The notes: generated by a model from the letters alone, not told the origin. A stretch of 64,000 nucleotides of DNA from Actinokineospora auranticolor (GCF_002934265.1 NZ_PTIX01000031.1:25323-89322), one strand, 5' to 3'; positions 52,557 to 61,479 are shown, counted from the first letter of the stretch. Program-made: numbers and translations.

Positions 52557-53540
52557 TCAGCCCGCTGGTCGCAGCGGTTCGACGCGGACGGTGGTGCCGC
52601 GCAGGCACTCGCGGGTGAACCGGCGGGCACCCGGCCCGGGGCCCGCGTCCAGCACGCGGTCGGCGGACGCGTCGGCGACGGCGCGGGTGACCGCGCTCGC
52701 CCAGTCGTTGGGGCGCGCGAACACCTGGTCCAGGTACTCGGTGACGAGGTCGTCGGCGCCGCGCAGGTCACGTCCGCCGTCGGCGGCGTAGACCGGCAGC
52801 GCGAGGTCGCCGGGGCCCGGCAGGGGGCCGATCGCGGGCAGGTCGGCGCGGACGCGGGCGGGGAGACCGGCCAGCAGCGGGCTGTGGAAGGGGATCGTGG
52901 TGGGGAGGTCGGTCCACGTCGTGTCCTGCCTGGTGAACGGCGCGGTGCCGCGCAGCGCGCGCAGGTCGGCGGGTGGGCCGGTGAGCACGTGCGCGGTGGG
53001 GGTGTTGATCAGGCCGATCGAGACGGTCGGGTGGTCGGTGAGCACGGCGCGCAGGTCGGCGGTCGTCGGGCCCGTGACGGCGCACATCGGCGCGCCGGTG
53101 TCCGGTGCCAACTGTTGCGCGCGGACCAGTCCGGCCAGCACGAGCTTGACCGACCCCGTTGCCAGCGCGAAGAAGTCGTCCAACCGTCGGCTCCGCACTC
53201 CCGCGACGACCGCCGCCTGGAGTCCGATGCTGTGGCCGAGCGCGCCGACCACGTCACCGGGCGGTGTGCCCGGTTGCAGGCGGACGAGTTGGTGCACGTG
53301 GACCAGGACACCCGTCGCGGTCGAGTCCAACGCGCGCGGTTCCACCCCGCCCAACCACTTCTCCAGCGGCAACCCGTCCGGCAACACGACAGGCCCGAGA
53401 TAATCGACCATTTCGTCGAGCGCGCGGTGCACCGAATGGAAGAACGCGGCATTCCCCGAGTGGCGGCGAGCCTGCCGCAATGCGGGAATCAGGGACTCGT
53501 TCCGCGCGCCGAGACCGTCGAACAGCACAAGCGAACGCAT
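52557..53540 (-). CDS. Second discrete acyltransferase-like protein, divergent
   Basis: A 327-residue protein with an AT fold but divergent motifs. It starts MRSLVLFDGLGARNESLIPA in place of the FxGQG strand. The nucleophile elbow is LGHSIGLQAA (Ser104), so the Glu of GHSxGE is missing. The catalytic His appears in IPFHSPLLAG near 215. The Arg that binds the malonyl carboxylate is not evident. It may load a non-malonyl starter, or act as an acyl hydrolase that clears stalled carriers, as some second ATs of trans-AT clusters do. First gene of the operon. ATG with AAAGG upstream; GTG at 53564 would add eight residues. Confidence 0.8.
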   Translation of the reverse strand: MRSLVLFDGLGARNESLIPALRQARRHSGNAAFFHSVHRALDEMVDYLGPVVLPDGLPLEKWLGGVEPRALDSTATGVLVHVHQLVRLQPGTPPGDVVGALGHSIGLQAAVVAGVRSRRLDDFFALATGSVKLVLAGLVRAQQLAPDTGAPMCAVTGPTTADLRAVLTDHPTVSIGLINTPTAHVLTGPPADLRALRGTAPFTRQDTTWTDLPTTIPFHSPLLAGLPARVRADLPAIGPLPGPGDLALPVYAADGGRDLRGADDLVTEYLDQVFARPNDWASAVTRAVADASADRVLDAGPGPGARRFTRECLRGTTVRVEPLRPAG

Positions 53541-54011
53541 CGCACCTTTACCATTTTCCGACACGCGGCGGACCGGCCGGGAACGCGCGCGTAAACGCGG
53601 CGTTTCGGCTGATCAGGACACACTGACAGGCAACAGGGGATTAACCGGGAGAGAACGATGACACTCGCAGCACAGCAGCGAATGACATCGATCACCACTC
53701 GCCGAGAACCAGTGGCACAACGGTCATCCGGCCGGATTCCCCCCGCTCCGACCACTGATCATCAGGGACGAGTTGTACGCTAATACCGGCGCACCCTGGG
53801 AGACAATTACCAACGTCCACCCCCACCCGAACGGTGCAATTCCTCACCGAATGTCACCGCCGAGTCACACCACCGCTTCTTGTTGGAGATTTTCCATCAA
53901 CTTCCGCGCGGCTCACTACACTGCCCGTCACCGAGACGATCACCCGGTAGTGAGCGGGTATCGCACCGGCGGACTGTTGTCCCCGCCCCGGCGCTCGGCC
54001 AGGTTTGCCGT
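53541..54011. other. Divergent promoter region of the PKS operon
   Basis: About 470 bases, clearly richer in A and T than the genes on either side, between the PKS operon and the EF-hand gene. It should contain the promoter of the PKS operon and that of the EF-hand gene. One small open frame within it is listed separately. I could not assign -35/-10 elements. Confidence 0.45.
53658..53783 (+). CDS. Possible short peptide gene (41 residues)
   Basis: A small ORF, MTLAAQQRMTSITTRREPVA then QRSSGRIPPAPTTDHQGRVV R, starts at an ATG with GGGAGAG five bases upstream, inside the divergent region next to the PKS operon. It has no signal peptide or known motif and no modification enzyme beside it. It may be a chance ORF or a regulatory peptide; the ribosome-binding site is the main support. 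Confidence 0.28.
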   Translation: MTLAAQQRMTSITTRREPVAQRSSGRIPPAPTTDHQGRVVR

Positions 54012-54545
54012 GTGACGAGCGACCTGCAGCAGCGCAAGACCGCCCTCGTGTTCACCGCGATGGACGCGGACAACGACGGCTACCTGGAGCGCGCGGACTT
54101 CGAGGCGCTGACCGACCGGTGGACGACCATCCGGGGCCAGGCCGGGTCGGCCCGCCTGCGCGAGATCATGATGGGGTGGTGGGACGCGCTGCGCGCGATG
54201 TGCGACGCGGACGGCGACCAGCGGGTCACACTCGCGGAGGTGTGGTCCGTGGTCGACAACCTGGGCTCCATGCTGGACCGCGTGGCCGCCACCGCCGACT
54301 CCATGTTCGAGGCGGTCGACGAGGACGGCGACGGGCGGGTGACCGCGGCCGAGTACGCCCGCATGATCCGCGCGTGGACCGGCCGCGCCACCCCGACCGA
54401 CGCCGCGTTCGCCCGGCTCGACACCGACGGCGACGGGTTCGTCTCGCGATCCGAGTTCACCGCGCACTGGGTGGAGTTCTGGGCCGGGGACGACGAGGAC
54501 GCCCCCGGCACCCACCTGTTCGGCGAACTAGGGGTCGACGCGTGA
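54012..54545 (+). CDS. Four-EF-hand calcium-binding protein, calerythrin-like
   Basis: A 177-residue soluble protein with four EF-hand loops: DADNDGYLERAD, DADGDQRVTLAE, DEDGDGRVTAAE and DTDGDGFVSRSE. All have acidic residues at positions 1, 3 and 5 and Asp/Glu at 12 (loop 1 ends in Asp). The length equals calerythrin of Saccharopolyspora erythraea and the arrangement matches sarcoplasmic calcium-binding proteins, so it probably buffers or senses Ca2+ in the cytoplasm. GTG start at 54012; no clear ribosome-binding site. Its end overlaps the broken subtilase by 18 bases. Confidence 0.92.
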   Translation: MTSDLQQRKTALVFTAMDADNDGYLERADFEALTDRWTTIRGQAGSARLREIMMGWWDALRAMCDADGDQRVTLAEVWSVVDNLGSMLDRVAATADSMFEAVDEDGDGRVTAAEYARMIRAWTGRATPTDAAFARLDTDGDGFVSRSEFTAHWVEFWAGDDEDAPGTHLFGELGVDA

Positions 54546-55651
54546 CCTCGCCCCGCTCCGACGGCGGGCGTGCGCGACGGCGGTGACCGCTCCCGTCGCC
54601 ACCAGGGTCAGCGCGGCCAGCCCGGCGACGAACCACACCGCCACCCTGGCCGGTCGTTTGTCCACTGTAGAGCGATCGGGGATGGCGATGTGCTCGGAGG
54701 GCGGGGTTGTGCGACGCGGTTCGGGGGCGATCGTGGTCACGGCGGCGACCGGGTTCACGACGCCCGCGCCGATGGTCGGGTCCGGGGCGGCCGGGGCGTC
54801 GGCGGTGTCGGTCAGCCTGGTGATCGTCTCAGCCGCGGTCAGGGCCGGGTGCCGCGCGCGGACCAGGGCGGCGGCCCCGGCCGCGTAGCCGACGGCGAGT
54901 TCGGGGCCCGCCGCGAGTCGGTGTCCCGAACCGGAGGGGCCGATGCCGACCAACTGCTCGGCGGGCGCGGCCAGCGCGGGCCGCGCCCCGAGCAGGACGG
55001 ACTTGGCGAGCCCGTCCGGGCCGACCGGGGACACCGCGAGCACCCCGTCCAACGACGCCGGGAACGCCCGCTGCCCCACGCGCCGGACTGCGGCGGACGC
55101 GACGACGAGGACGTCGCGTTCGCGCGCGGCGGTGACGGCGGCCCTCAGCGCGGGGGTGTCGCCGGTGCCGATCAGACCGACCGCGACGACGCGCGCGCCG
55201 GAGTCCACGGCCCGCCGGATCCCCGCGGCCAGCCGGTCCGGGTCCACCGCGCCGGGGTCTCCGGTGACCCGGATCGGCAGGATCGTCGCGGCGGGGGCGA
55301 GTCCGACGAACCCGGACCGCGGCACCGGTCGCGCGGCGATCAGGCCCGCGACGAACGTGCCGTGGCCTGAGCGGTCGGTGTCGGCCGGGCCACCGTCCAC
55401 ATCGAACCCGTGGTCGACGGCGCCCGCGCGGCGGCGCTGACACCGTTGTCCACCATGGTCGGCGGCCACCCGTCGGCGGGGTCGAGCCTCCGCACCGCCC
55501 AGGGCACCGCGGTCTCCTCCCCCGCGCACCCGCCAGACGGTCGTGCGCGCGCCGGGACCACCACGACTGCGGAGACCACCATGACGGCACCGGCGGCGAC
55601 ACCAAGATCGGCTGCCGCCCCGGACCACCGATCCGCCCGTGGCCGAACCAC
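54528..55651 (-). pseudogene. Broken subtilisin-like (mycosin-type) protease gene
   Basis: On the reverse strand one frame (55651 downward) has an export signal (LGVAAGAVMVVSAVVVVPAR) and the mycosin-like segment VPWAVRRLDPADGWP. Another frame then carries SGHGTFVAGLIAARPV with the catalytic His and runs to a C-terminal membrane anchor (VAVWFVAGLAALTLVATGAV). The segment with the catalytic Asp is deleted at the frame change near 55420-55440. The GTSxAxP serine motif reads GPELAVGYAAG, and the oxyanion Asn region reads VVASAAVRR. With frame loss and three changed sites it cannot be an active protease. Mycosins normally serve ESX/type VII secretion; no ESX genes are nearby. Confidence 0.72.
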
Positions 55652-55823
55652 TTCGCGCGAGCGCCGGAGTGGTTCGGCCAGGGCTGTGGTACCCGCGAGA
55701 CGGCCACCGCGGGCGGTCTTGAGGCACCGGCTCTCGGTGGGCGCCGTTCCGCGTCGGACTCCTGCCGCGCGACGCCTCGGCGCCAGAGCGGTCAGCCTGC
55801 CGGGGTCCGAGCGGGTCGCCGAG

Positions 55824-56585
55824 TCAGTCGGCGGGCACCCGTGTGACTCGGGTCCAGCCGCGCCAGCCGCGTTGTTCCAGGATGGCCAGTACCCGTGCGG
55901 CGCCCGGGGCGGACTCGATCATGGCCGTGTCCAGCAGGTCGACGAACCGGTCGTCGAAGCCGTCCGCGGTCTCGCCCGCCTGGGTGGCGCGGGCCATCAG
56001 GCGTTCCAGGACGTCGGCGATCTCGACGATCCGCGGATCGTCGGCGGGGGCGTCCAGGTCGCCTTGGAGGAAGCCGTAGAGCCGCACCACGTCCGGGTCG
56101 TCCAACCGCTCGTGCTTGTCCGCCATCACGGCGTCGATCAGGTGCGGCACCTGGGCGGCGACCAGGATCCAGGCGTCCCGCTCCATCGCGATGTACCGCT
56201 CCCCGACGCCGAGCCCGCGCAGCCGGTCGAGGTAGCGCACGACGCTGGGCGGCAGCGCCAGGTGTTCACCTGCGGCGAGCCCGGCGAGGCGCCGACGGGT
56301 GTCCTGGAGCCGCCGGACCTCGGCGCGCAGCCGGGTGTCGATCTGCGCGACCGCACGGGCGAACTCCGCCGGGTCGGCGTCGAGGAGTTCCCGCACCCTG
56401 GCCAGCGGCACGCCCGCGTCGGCCAGGGTGCGGATCCGGATGAGCCGCACGACCGCGGCCGCGTCGTAGGCGCGGTAGCCGGAGTGGTCGCGCGCGGGTT
56501 CGGGCAGCAGGCCGATCCGGTGGTAGTGCCGCACCGCCCGCACGGTCACCCCGGCGTGCGCGGCCAACCGGCCGATGGTGAGCAT
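55824..56585 (-). CDS. MerR family transcriptional regulator
   Basis: A 253-residue regulator with an N-terminal MerR winged helix (MLTIGRLAAHAGVTVRAVRH, YHRIGLLPEPARDHSGYRAY) and a helical effector domain of about 150 residues related to TipAS/drug-sensing MerR proteins. It is the last gene of a three-gene operon, 15 bases after the ABC permease, and probably controls that transporter in response to a drug-like ligand. No cysteine cluster for metal sensing is visible. Confidence 0.92.
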   Translation of the reverse strand: MLTIGRLAAHAGVTVRAVRHYHRIGLLPEPARDHSGYRAYDAAAVVRLIRIRTLADAGVPLARVRELLDADPAEFARAVAQIDTRLRAEVRRLQDTRRRLAGLAAGEHLALPPSVVRYLDRLRGLGVGERYIAMERDAWILVAAQVPHLIDAVMADKHERLDDPDVVRLYGFLQGDLDAPADDPRIVEIADVLERLMARATQAGETADGFDDRFVDLLDTAMIESAPGAARVLAILEQRGWRGWTRVTRVPAD

Positions 56586-56600
56586 GGTTCCCAGCCTGCC

Positions 56601-57362
56601 TCAGCCGATCCGACGGCGGTAGGCGGCGACCGCGAAGGCGTACGCCACCGCGAGGGTGCCCGCGCACCACCCGAGGGCGGTCCAGATGGCGCCGCCGACC
56701 GGCCGCTCGGCGAGCAGGTCGCGGAGGGCGGTGACGATCGGCGTCACCGGCTGGTGCTCGGCGAACCAGCGCACCGGGCCGGGCATCGTCGCGGTGGGCA
56801 CGAAGGCCGAACTGAGGAACGGCAGGAAGATCAGCGGGTAGGAGAACGCGCCCGCGCCCTCGACGGACGTCGCGGTGAGGCCGGGGATGACGGCGATCCA
56901 GGTCAGCGCCAGGGTGAACAGCAGCAGGATGCCCGCCACCGCCAGCCAGGCCCCCACCCCGGCGCCGGAGCGGAAACCCATCAGCAGCGCCACGCCCACG
57001 ACGACCGCGAGCGAGATCGCGTTGGCGACCACCGACGTCAGCACGTGCGCCCACAGCACTCCCGACCGCGCGATCGGCATGGATCGGAACCGCTCGAAGA
57101 TCCCGCTCTCGCGGTCCACGACGAGCCGGAGCGCGGTGTAGGCGACGCCGGATGCCACGGTGATGAGCAGGATGCCTGGCAGCAGGTAGTCGACGTACCG
57201 GGTCCGGCCGGTGTCGATGGCGCCGCCGAAGACGTAGACGAACATCAGCATCATGGCGACGGGTGTCACCGCGGTGGTGATGATGGTGTCCACGCTGCGG
57301 GTGACGTGGCGCAGGGTCCGCGCGGTGAGCACGGCGGTGTCGTGGAGGAGGTGCACGGTCAT
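56601..57362 (-). CDS. ABC transporter permease, DrrB-like
   Basis: A 253-residue ABC-2 type permease with six hydrophobic segments and the family segment RESGIFERFRSMPIARSGVL near residue 90. It pairs with the ATPase whose stop it overlaps (ATGA). DrrAB-type systems export antibiotics such as anthracyclines; the substrate here is not known. Confidence 0.92.
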   Translation of the reverse strand: MTVHLLHDTAVLTARTLRHVTRSVDTIITTAVTPVAMMLMFVYVFGGAIDTGRTRYVDYLLPGILLITVASGVAYTALRLVVDRESGIFERFRSMPIARSGVLWAHVLTSVVANAISLAVVVGVALLMGFRSGAGVGAWLAVAGILLLFTLALTWIAVIPGLTATSVEGAGAFSYPLIFLPFLSSAFVPTATMPGPVRWFAEHQPVTPIVTALRDLLAERPVGGAIWTALGWCAGTLAVAYAFAVAAYRRRIG

Positions 57363-58126
57363 CCCCGTTCCTTCGCGCCGCCGACGATCGCCAGGAAGAC
57401 GTCCTCCAGGGTGGGCTGCTTCTCGACGTACTCGGTGGTGGGCGGCGGGAAGAGCCGCCGCAGGTCGGTCAAGGTGCCGTGCGCGATGATCCGACCCTCG
57501 TGCAGGATCGCGATCAGGTCGGCCAGCCGTTCGGCCTCCTCCAGGTACTGGGTGGTCAGCAGCACCGTGGTGCCGTGCTCGGCGAGTTCCTCGACGGTCC
57601 GCCACACCTCGACGCGCCCCTCGGGGTCGAGCCCGGCCGTCGGTTCGTCGAGGAAGATCACCGGCGGGTCGCCGACCAGGCTCATCGCGATGTCCAGGCG
57701 CCTGCGCATACCGCCCGAATAGGTCGATACCCGGCGTTCGGCCGCGTCGGTCAGGGAGAAGCGCGCCAGCAGGTCGTCCGCGACCGCGCCCGGGTCGTCG
57801 AGGTGGCGGAGCCTGGCGACGAGGACGAGGTTCTCCTGGCCGCTGAGGATGTCGTCGACGGCGGCGAACTGCCCGGTGAGGCTGATGGACTCGCGGACGC
57901 CTGCGGCCCGCGTGGCGACGTCGAAGCCGTTGACGGTCGCCGTGCCCGCGTCGGCCCGCAGGAGCGTGGCGAGGATCCGCACGGTCGTGGTCTTGCCCGC
58001 CCCGTTGGCGCCGAGCAGCGCGAAGACGCTGCCCCGCGCCACGTCGAAGTCGACACCGCGCAGCACCTCCACCGGGCCGTAGGACTTCGCCAGGCCTCGT
58101 ACCCGGATCGGCGGGTCGGTCGTCAC
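57359..58126 (-). CDS. ABC transporter ATPase, DrrA-like
   Basis: A 255-residue ATPase: Walker A LLGANGAGKTTTVRIL near 38, signature STYSGGMRRRLDIAMSLVGD near 138, Walker B PPVIFLDEPTAGLDP, and the DrrA-type C-terminal extension ending with PTLEDVFLAIVGG. First gene of the operon ATPase-permease-MerR. Transcribed away from the YCII/sigma factor pair, with a 206-base gap between. Confidence 0.94.
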   Translation of the reverse strand: MTTDPPIRVRGLAKSYGPVEVLRGVDFDVARGSVFALLGANGAGKTTTVRILATLLRADAGTATVNGFDVATRAAGVRESISLTGQFAAVDDILSGQENLVLVARLRHLDDPGAVADDLLARFSLTDAAERRVSTYSGGMRRRLDIAMSLVGDPPVIFLDEPTAGLDPEGRVEVWRTVEELAEHGTTVLLTTQYLEEAERLADLIAILHEGRIIAHGTLTDLRRLFPPPTTEYVEKQPTLEDVFLAIVGGAKERG

Positions 58127-58332
58127 TGTTCCTCCTCTGTGGAGCCGTTCGGTCGGCTACCAGGAGGATGGCGGGTTGACCCGGCGTCAGGGTCAAGTCG
58201 GCGGCCCCGAGAAAATCTTGAAAAGCGTCCGGGGACGATGTCGAAACGGGGCAGTCCCGTTCGACGCCCGGGTGGAGCGGGGTCGTGACCCGGGCGGACG
58301 GCCCGGGGCCCCGGACGAGCAGGAGGCAAGCG

Positions 58333-58788
58333 ATGCGGGTCATGGTGCTGGGCAAGGCGACCGTCGAGTCCGAGGCCGGGCAGCTGCCGAGCATGGAGGC
58401 GCTGGAGGCGATGGGCCGGTACAACGAGGAGGTCGTCAAGGCGGGCGTGCTGGTCGCCGCGGACGGGCTGCACCCCAGTTCCCGGGGTGTCCGGGTGCAC
58501 TTCGACGGTGACGACCGGACGGTGGTCGACGGGCCGTTCGCCGAGACCAAGGAGCTGATCGCCGGGTACTCGATCCTGGAGGTGGCCTCGCTCGAGGAGG
58601 CCGTCGAGTGGGTCAAGCGCTCACCCAACCTGATGCCCGGCGGGGTCGGCGAGGTCGAGATCCGGCCGATCTTCGAGGCCGCCGACTTCGGCGAGGTGTC
58701 CGAGGAGGTGCTGGCCCAGGCCGACGGCGTCGGCGAACTGGGTCGGGCCAACGTGGCCAAGTGGCGCGCCGAGCAGGGCGGGAACTGA
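58333..58788 (+). CDS. YCII/DGPF-domain protein paired with an ECF42 sigma factor
   Basis: A 151-residue protein beginning MRVMVLGKATVESEAGQLPS with the defining DGPFAETKELIAGYSILEV segment near 65. YCII-related DGPF proteins are consistently encoded beside ECF42 sigma factors; their biochemical role is not settled. AGGAGG lies six bases before the ATG. The protein has a C-terminal extension of about 40 residues (ADFGEVSEEVLAQADGVGEL) beyond the usual domain. Confidence 0.9.
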   Translation: MRVMVLGKATVESEAGQLPSMEALEAMGRYNEEVVKAGVLVAADGLHPSSRGVRVHFDGDDRTVVDGPFAETKELIAGYSILEVASLEEAVEWVKRSPNLMPGGVGEVEIRPIFEAADFGEVSEEVLAQADGVGELGRANVAKWRAEQGGN

Positions 58789-58833
58789 GCCCGGGCCGGT
58801 GATCGGGTTCCCGCTCGGTCGCCGCGCGCGAAC

Positions 58834-60150
58834 GTGATCACCGGCTGGTTGCGCCCGTCCGCCCGGTGCGGTTGGGTCCACGACGTGCCAGCCGCCGATC
58901 CGCCACCCGCCGACCCGCCCGCCAACCGGGCGGTGGAGGCGGTCTGGCGGATCGAGGCGGCGCGACTCATCGCGGGCCTGGCCCGGGTGGTCCGCGACGT
59001 CGGCCGGGCGGAGGACCTGGCGCAGGACGCGCTGGTCGCCGCGCTCGAACAGTGGCCCGCGTCCGGCATACCGGACAACCCCGGCGCCTGGCTCATGGCG
59101 GTGGCCAAGCGTCGGGCGGTGGACGGCCTGCGGCGCGAGGTACGGCTGGCGAGCAAAGTCGCGGAGCTGGGTCGCGACCTGGCGACCGTCGAGCTCGATC
59201 TCGACGTCGAGGACGACGTCCTGCGGTTGATGTTCACCGCCTGCCACCCCGTCCTCACCCCACCCGCCCGCGCGGCGCTGACGTTGAAGATGCTGGCCGG
59301 GCTGCGCACGGAGGAGATCGCCCGCGCGTTCCTGGTCCCCACCCCGACGATGGCCCAGCGGATCGTCCGGGCCAAGAAGACCCTCGCCGACGCGCGGGTG
59401 CCGTTCGAGGTCCCCACCGGCGCCGAACTCTCCCCCCGCCTGGCCTCGGTCCTCGGCGTGGTCTACCTCCTGTTCAACGAGGGCTACTCGGCCACCGCGG
59501 GCCCCGACCTGCTCCGCCCCGCCCTCTGCGACGAGGCGATGCGCCTGGGCCGGATCCTGGCGGCGCTGGCACCACACGAGCCGGAGGCGCACGGGCTGCT
59601 CGCGCTGATGGAACTGCAGGCCTCCCGGCTGCGGTCCCGCACCGACGCCACGGGCGAGATCGTCACCCTCCTCGACCAGGACCGCACCCGCTGGGACCGT
59701 CTGCTGATCGGACGTGGACTGTCCGCACTGGACCGAGCCGTCGAGCTGGGCGGGGAGACCGGGAAGTACGCGGTGCAAGCCGCCATCGCCGCCTGCCACG
59801 CCCGCGCCCACACCGCCGACGACACCGACTGGGGCCGGATCGCCGACCTGTACGGCGTGCTGGCACAGGTGGCGCCATCCCCGGTGATCGAACTGAACCG
59901 CGCCGTCGCGGTGTCCATGGCGGACGGACCTGCCGCCGCGCTGGCGCTGGTGGACGCCTTGGTCGAGACGAAGGCGCTGGCCCGGTACCACCTGCTGCCC
60001 GCGGTCCGCGCCGACCTGCTCGTCAAGCTCGCGCGGCCGGATGAGGCCCGCGCCGAGTTCGAACGGGCCGCGGCGCTGACCGACAACAACCGTGAACGCG
60101 ACCTGTTGCTGACCCGCGCCAAGGCCTGCGACGCGACACCGACGGGGTGA
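58834..60150 (+). CDS. ECF sigma factor, ECF42 type with C-terminal TPR-like domain
   Basis: A 438-residue sigma factor. Region 2 has VRDVGRAEDLAQDALVAALE and region 4 has LTLKMLAGLRTEEIARAFLV with PTPTMAQRIVRAKKTLADAR. The C-terminal 250 residues (VLGVVYLLFNEGYSATAGPD onward) form the long extension typical of ECF42, which replaces an anti-sigma factor in control. The neighbouring DGPF protein supports the class. The GTG at 58834 gives an extra basic N-terminus; GTG at 58885 fits homologues equally well. Confidence 0.9.
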   Translation: MITGWLRPSARCGWVHDVPAADPPPADPPANRAVEAVWRIEAARLIAGLARVVRDVGRAEDLAQDALVAALEQWPASGIPDNPGAWLMAVAKRRAVDGLRREVRLASKVAELGRDLATVELDLDVEDDVLRLMFTACHPVLTPPARAALTLKMLAGLRTEEIARAFLVPTPTMAQRIVRAKKTLADARVPFEVPTGAELSPRLASVLGVVYLLFNEGYSATAGPDLLRPALCDEAMRLGRILAALAPHEPEAHGLLALMELQASRLRSRTDATGEIVTLLDQDRTRWDRLLIGRGLSALDRAVELGGETGKYAVQAAIAACHARAHTADDTDWGRIADLYGVLAQVAPSPVIELNRAVAVSMADGPAAALALVDALVETKALARYHLLPAVRADLLVKLARPDEARAEFERAAALTDNNRERDLLLTRAKACDATPTG

Positions 60151-60308
60151 TGGCGGCGGCGGCCACGAGGAGCCCCGCCGCCCAGCGACCAGCAGCATCA
60201 CGGCGTTGGCGACCGCGGGCAAGCCGGGGCGGCGGACGTCCGGTCGCAGCGCTTTCAGAGTGATCGAGATCGGACGTGCTGTCCGGGGTGCGGCTCGTCC
60301 CGAGGTGG

Positions 60309-61214
60309 TCACCCGGTGCCGGGTGCCGCCGACTTGTCGGGGTTGTCGCGGTGCTCGCCGGGACGGGGCAGCACACCGGCTTCGTCGAGTTCCGCGTGCC
60401 TGCTGCCCGCCATCCCGACCACGAGGTTCGCCGCGGCGTCGAGGGACTCGACCTCGGTGGTGTCCACCACCCGGGCGCGCTGCCGGTAGCTGAAGACGAT
60501 CAGACCGACCAGCAACGCGAGCAGCACGATCGACGAGCTGTAGGTCCCGTAGCCGAGGCCGCCTTTCGCCACCGGCTTGCTGAACAGGTCGCCCGCGGTC
60601 GCGCCCAGCGGGCGGGTCAGCACGAACGCGACCCAGAACAGCAGGACGTTGGAGATCGGGGTGTACCGCATCGCGAGTGCCAGCACGCCGATCATGCTCG
60701 CGACCAGGACCGCGCTGCCGCCGTAGCCGAGGCCGGAGTCGTCGGAGAGGAAGTCGCCGAACGCCGTGCCCAGCGTGTTCGAGATCAGGATCGCGATCCA
60801 GTAGAGCAGTTCGCCACCGAAGGTGTTGATGTCGACCACGTTGAACGAGTGCCCGCTGAGCTTCCACACGGCGAAGACGATCAGCAACGCCGTCACCAGC
60901 ACGCTCGCGCCCAGCGCGTAGCCCAGGTCCAGGGTGCGGTCCATGAAGTCGGACAGCGTGGTGCCCGCCATGCTGGTGGACAGGATCACCGTCCAGTACA
61001 GCACCGGCTGGAACGTCCGCACGCTCAACTGGCACACCAGGGTGATGACGAAGATCCCGATCAGGACCAGGAAACTGATCAGGTAACCCACGTTGAGCGT
61101 CTGCGCGATCAGGTCGCCGCCGGTCTCGCCCAGCGTGGTCGCGGCGATCTTCATGACCCAGAAGATCAGCGTGATCCGGGGAAGTTTCGACGACACAGCG
61201 GCCGTTCCTCGCAT
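60309..61214 (-). CDS. COG4705-type integral membrane protein
   Basis: A 301-residue protein with about nine membrane segments built from repeated units of the form LPRITLIFWVMKIAATTLGE, LNVGYLISFLVLIGIFVITL, TFQPVLYWTVILSTSMAGTT and LGYALGASVLV, i.e. internal repeats with a conserved W-K/T-GD pattern. It belongs to the poorly characterised COG4705 family. The ATG at 61214 was chosen because AGGAGACGGGT lies just upstream; a longer frame exists without one. A decayed paralogue lies at 61480-61867. Confidence 0.82.
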   Translation of the reverse strand: MRGTAAVSSKLPRITLIFWVMKIAATTLGETGGDLIAQTLNVGYLISFLVLIGIFVITLVCQLSVRTFQPVLYWTVILSTSMAGTTLSDFMDRTLDLGYALGASVLVTALLIVFAVWKLSGHSFNVVDINTFGGELLYWIAILISNTLGTAFGDFLSDDSGLGYGGSAVLVASMIGVLALAMRYTPISNVLLFWVAFVLTRPLGATAGDLFSKPVAKGGLGYGTYSSSIVLLALLVGLIVFSYRQRARVVDTTEVESLDAAANLVVGMAGSRHAELDEAGVLPRPGEHRDNPDKSAAPGTG

Positions 61215-61479
61215 ACCCGTCTCCTGGATGTTCCGTACGCGCCAAAACGCCATGTGTGCCCGATTTTCGGGGTAACCGGTCGAGCGCAGGACAATACTGG
61301 TGGCCACCTGGCCGCCGTACAAGTTCGCGAATTTCCCAGCCCCCGATGGGGATAGTCGGCGCGATCCGCGACCCGGAACGATAACCGGTTCGGCCGCGCG
61401 CGGCCGCGAATTCGCCCATAGGTGTCAATCGGGACAGCGCGCGAACTCGCTTCCACGGAAGCGATCCCCGCTGTCCTCT

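Noticed and set aside
53658..53783. RiPP precursor peptide
   Set aside because: No cyclase, radical SAM, LanM-like or protease maturation gene is adjacent, and the peptide lacks a typical Cys/Ser/Thr-rich core.
54528..55651. Mycosin of an ESX/type VII secretion locus
   Set aside because: No EccC, EccB or WXG100 genes in the window, and the gene is broken.
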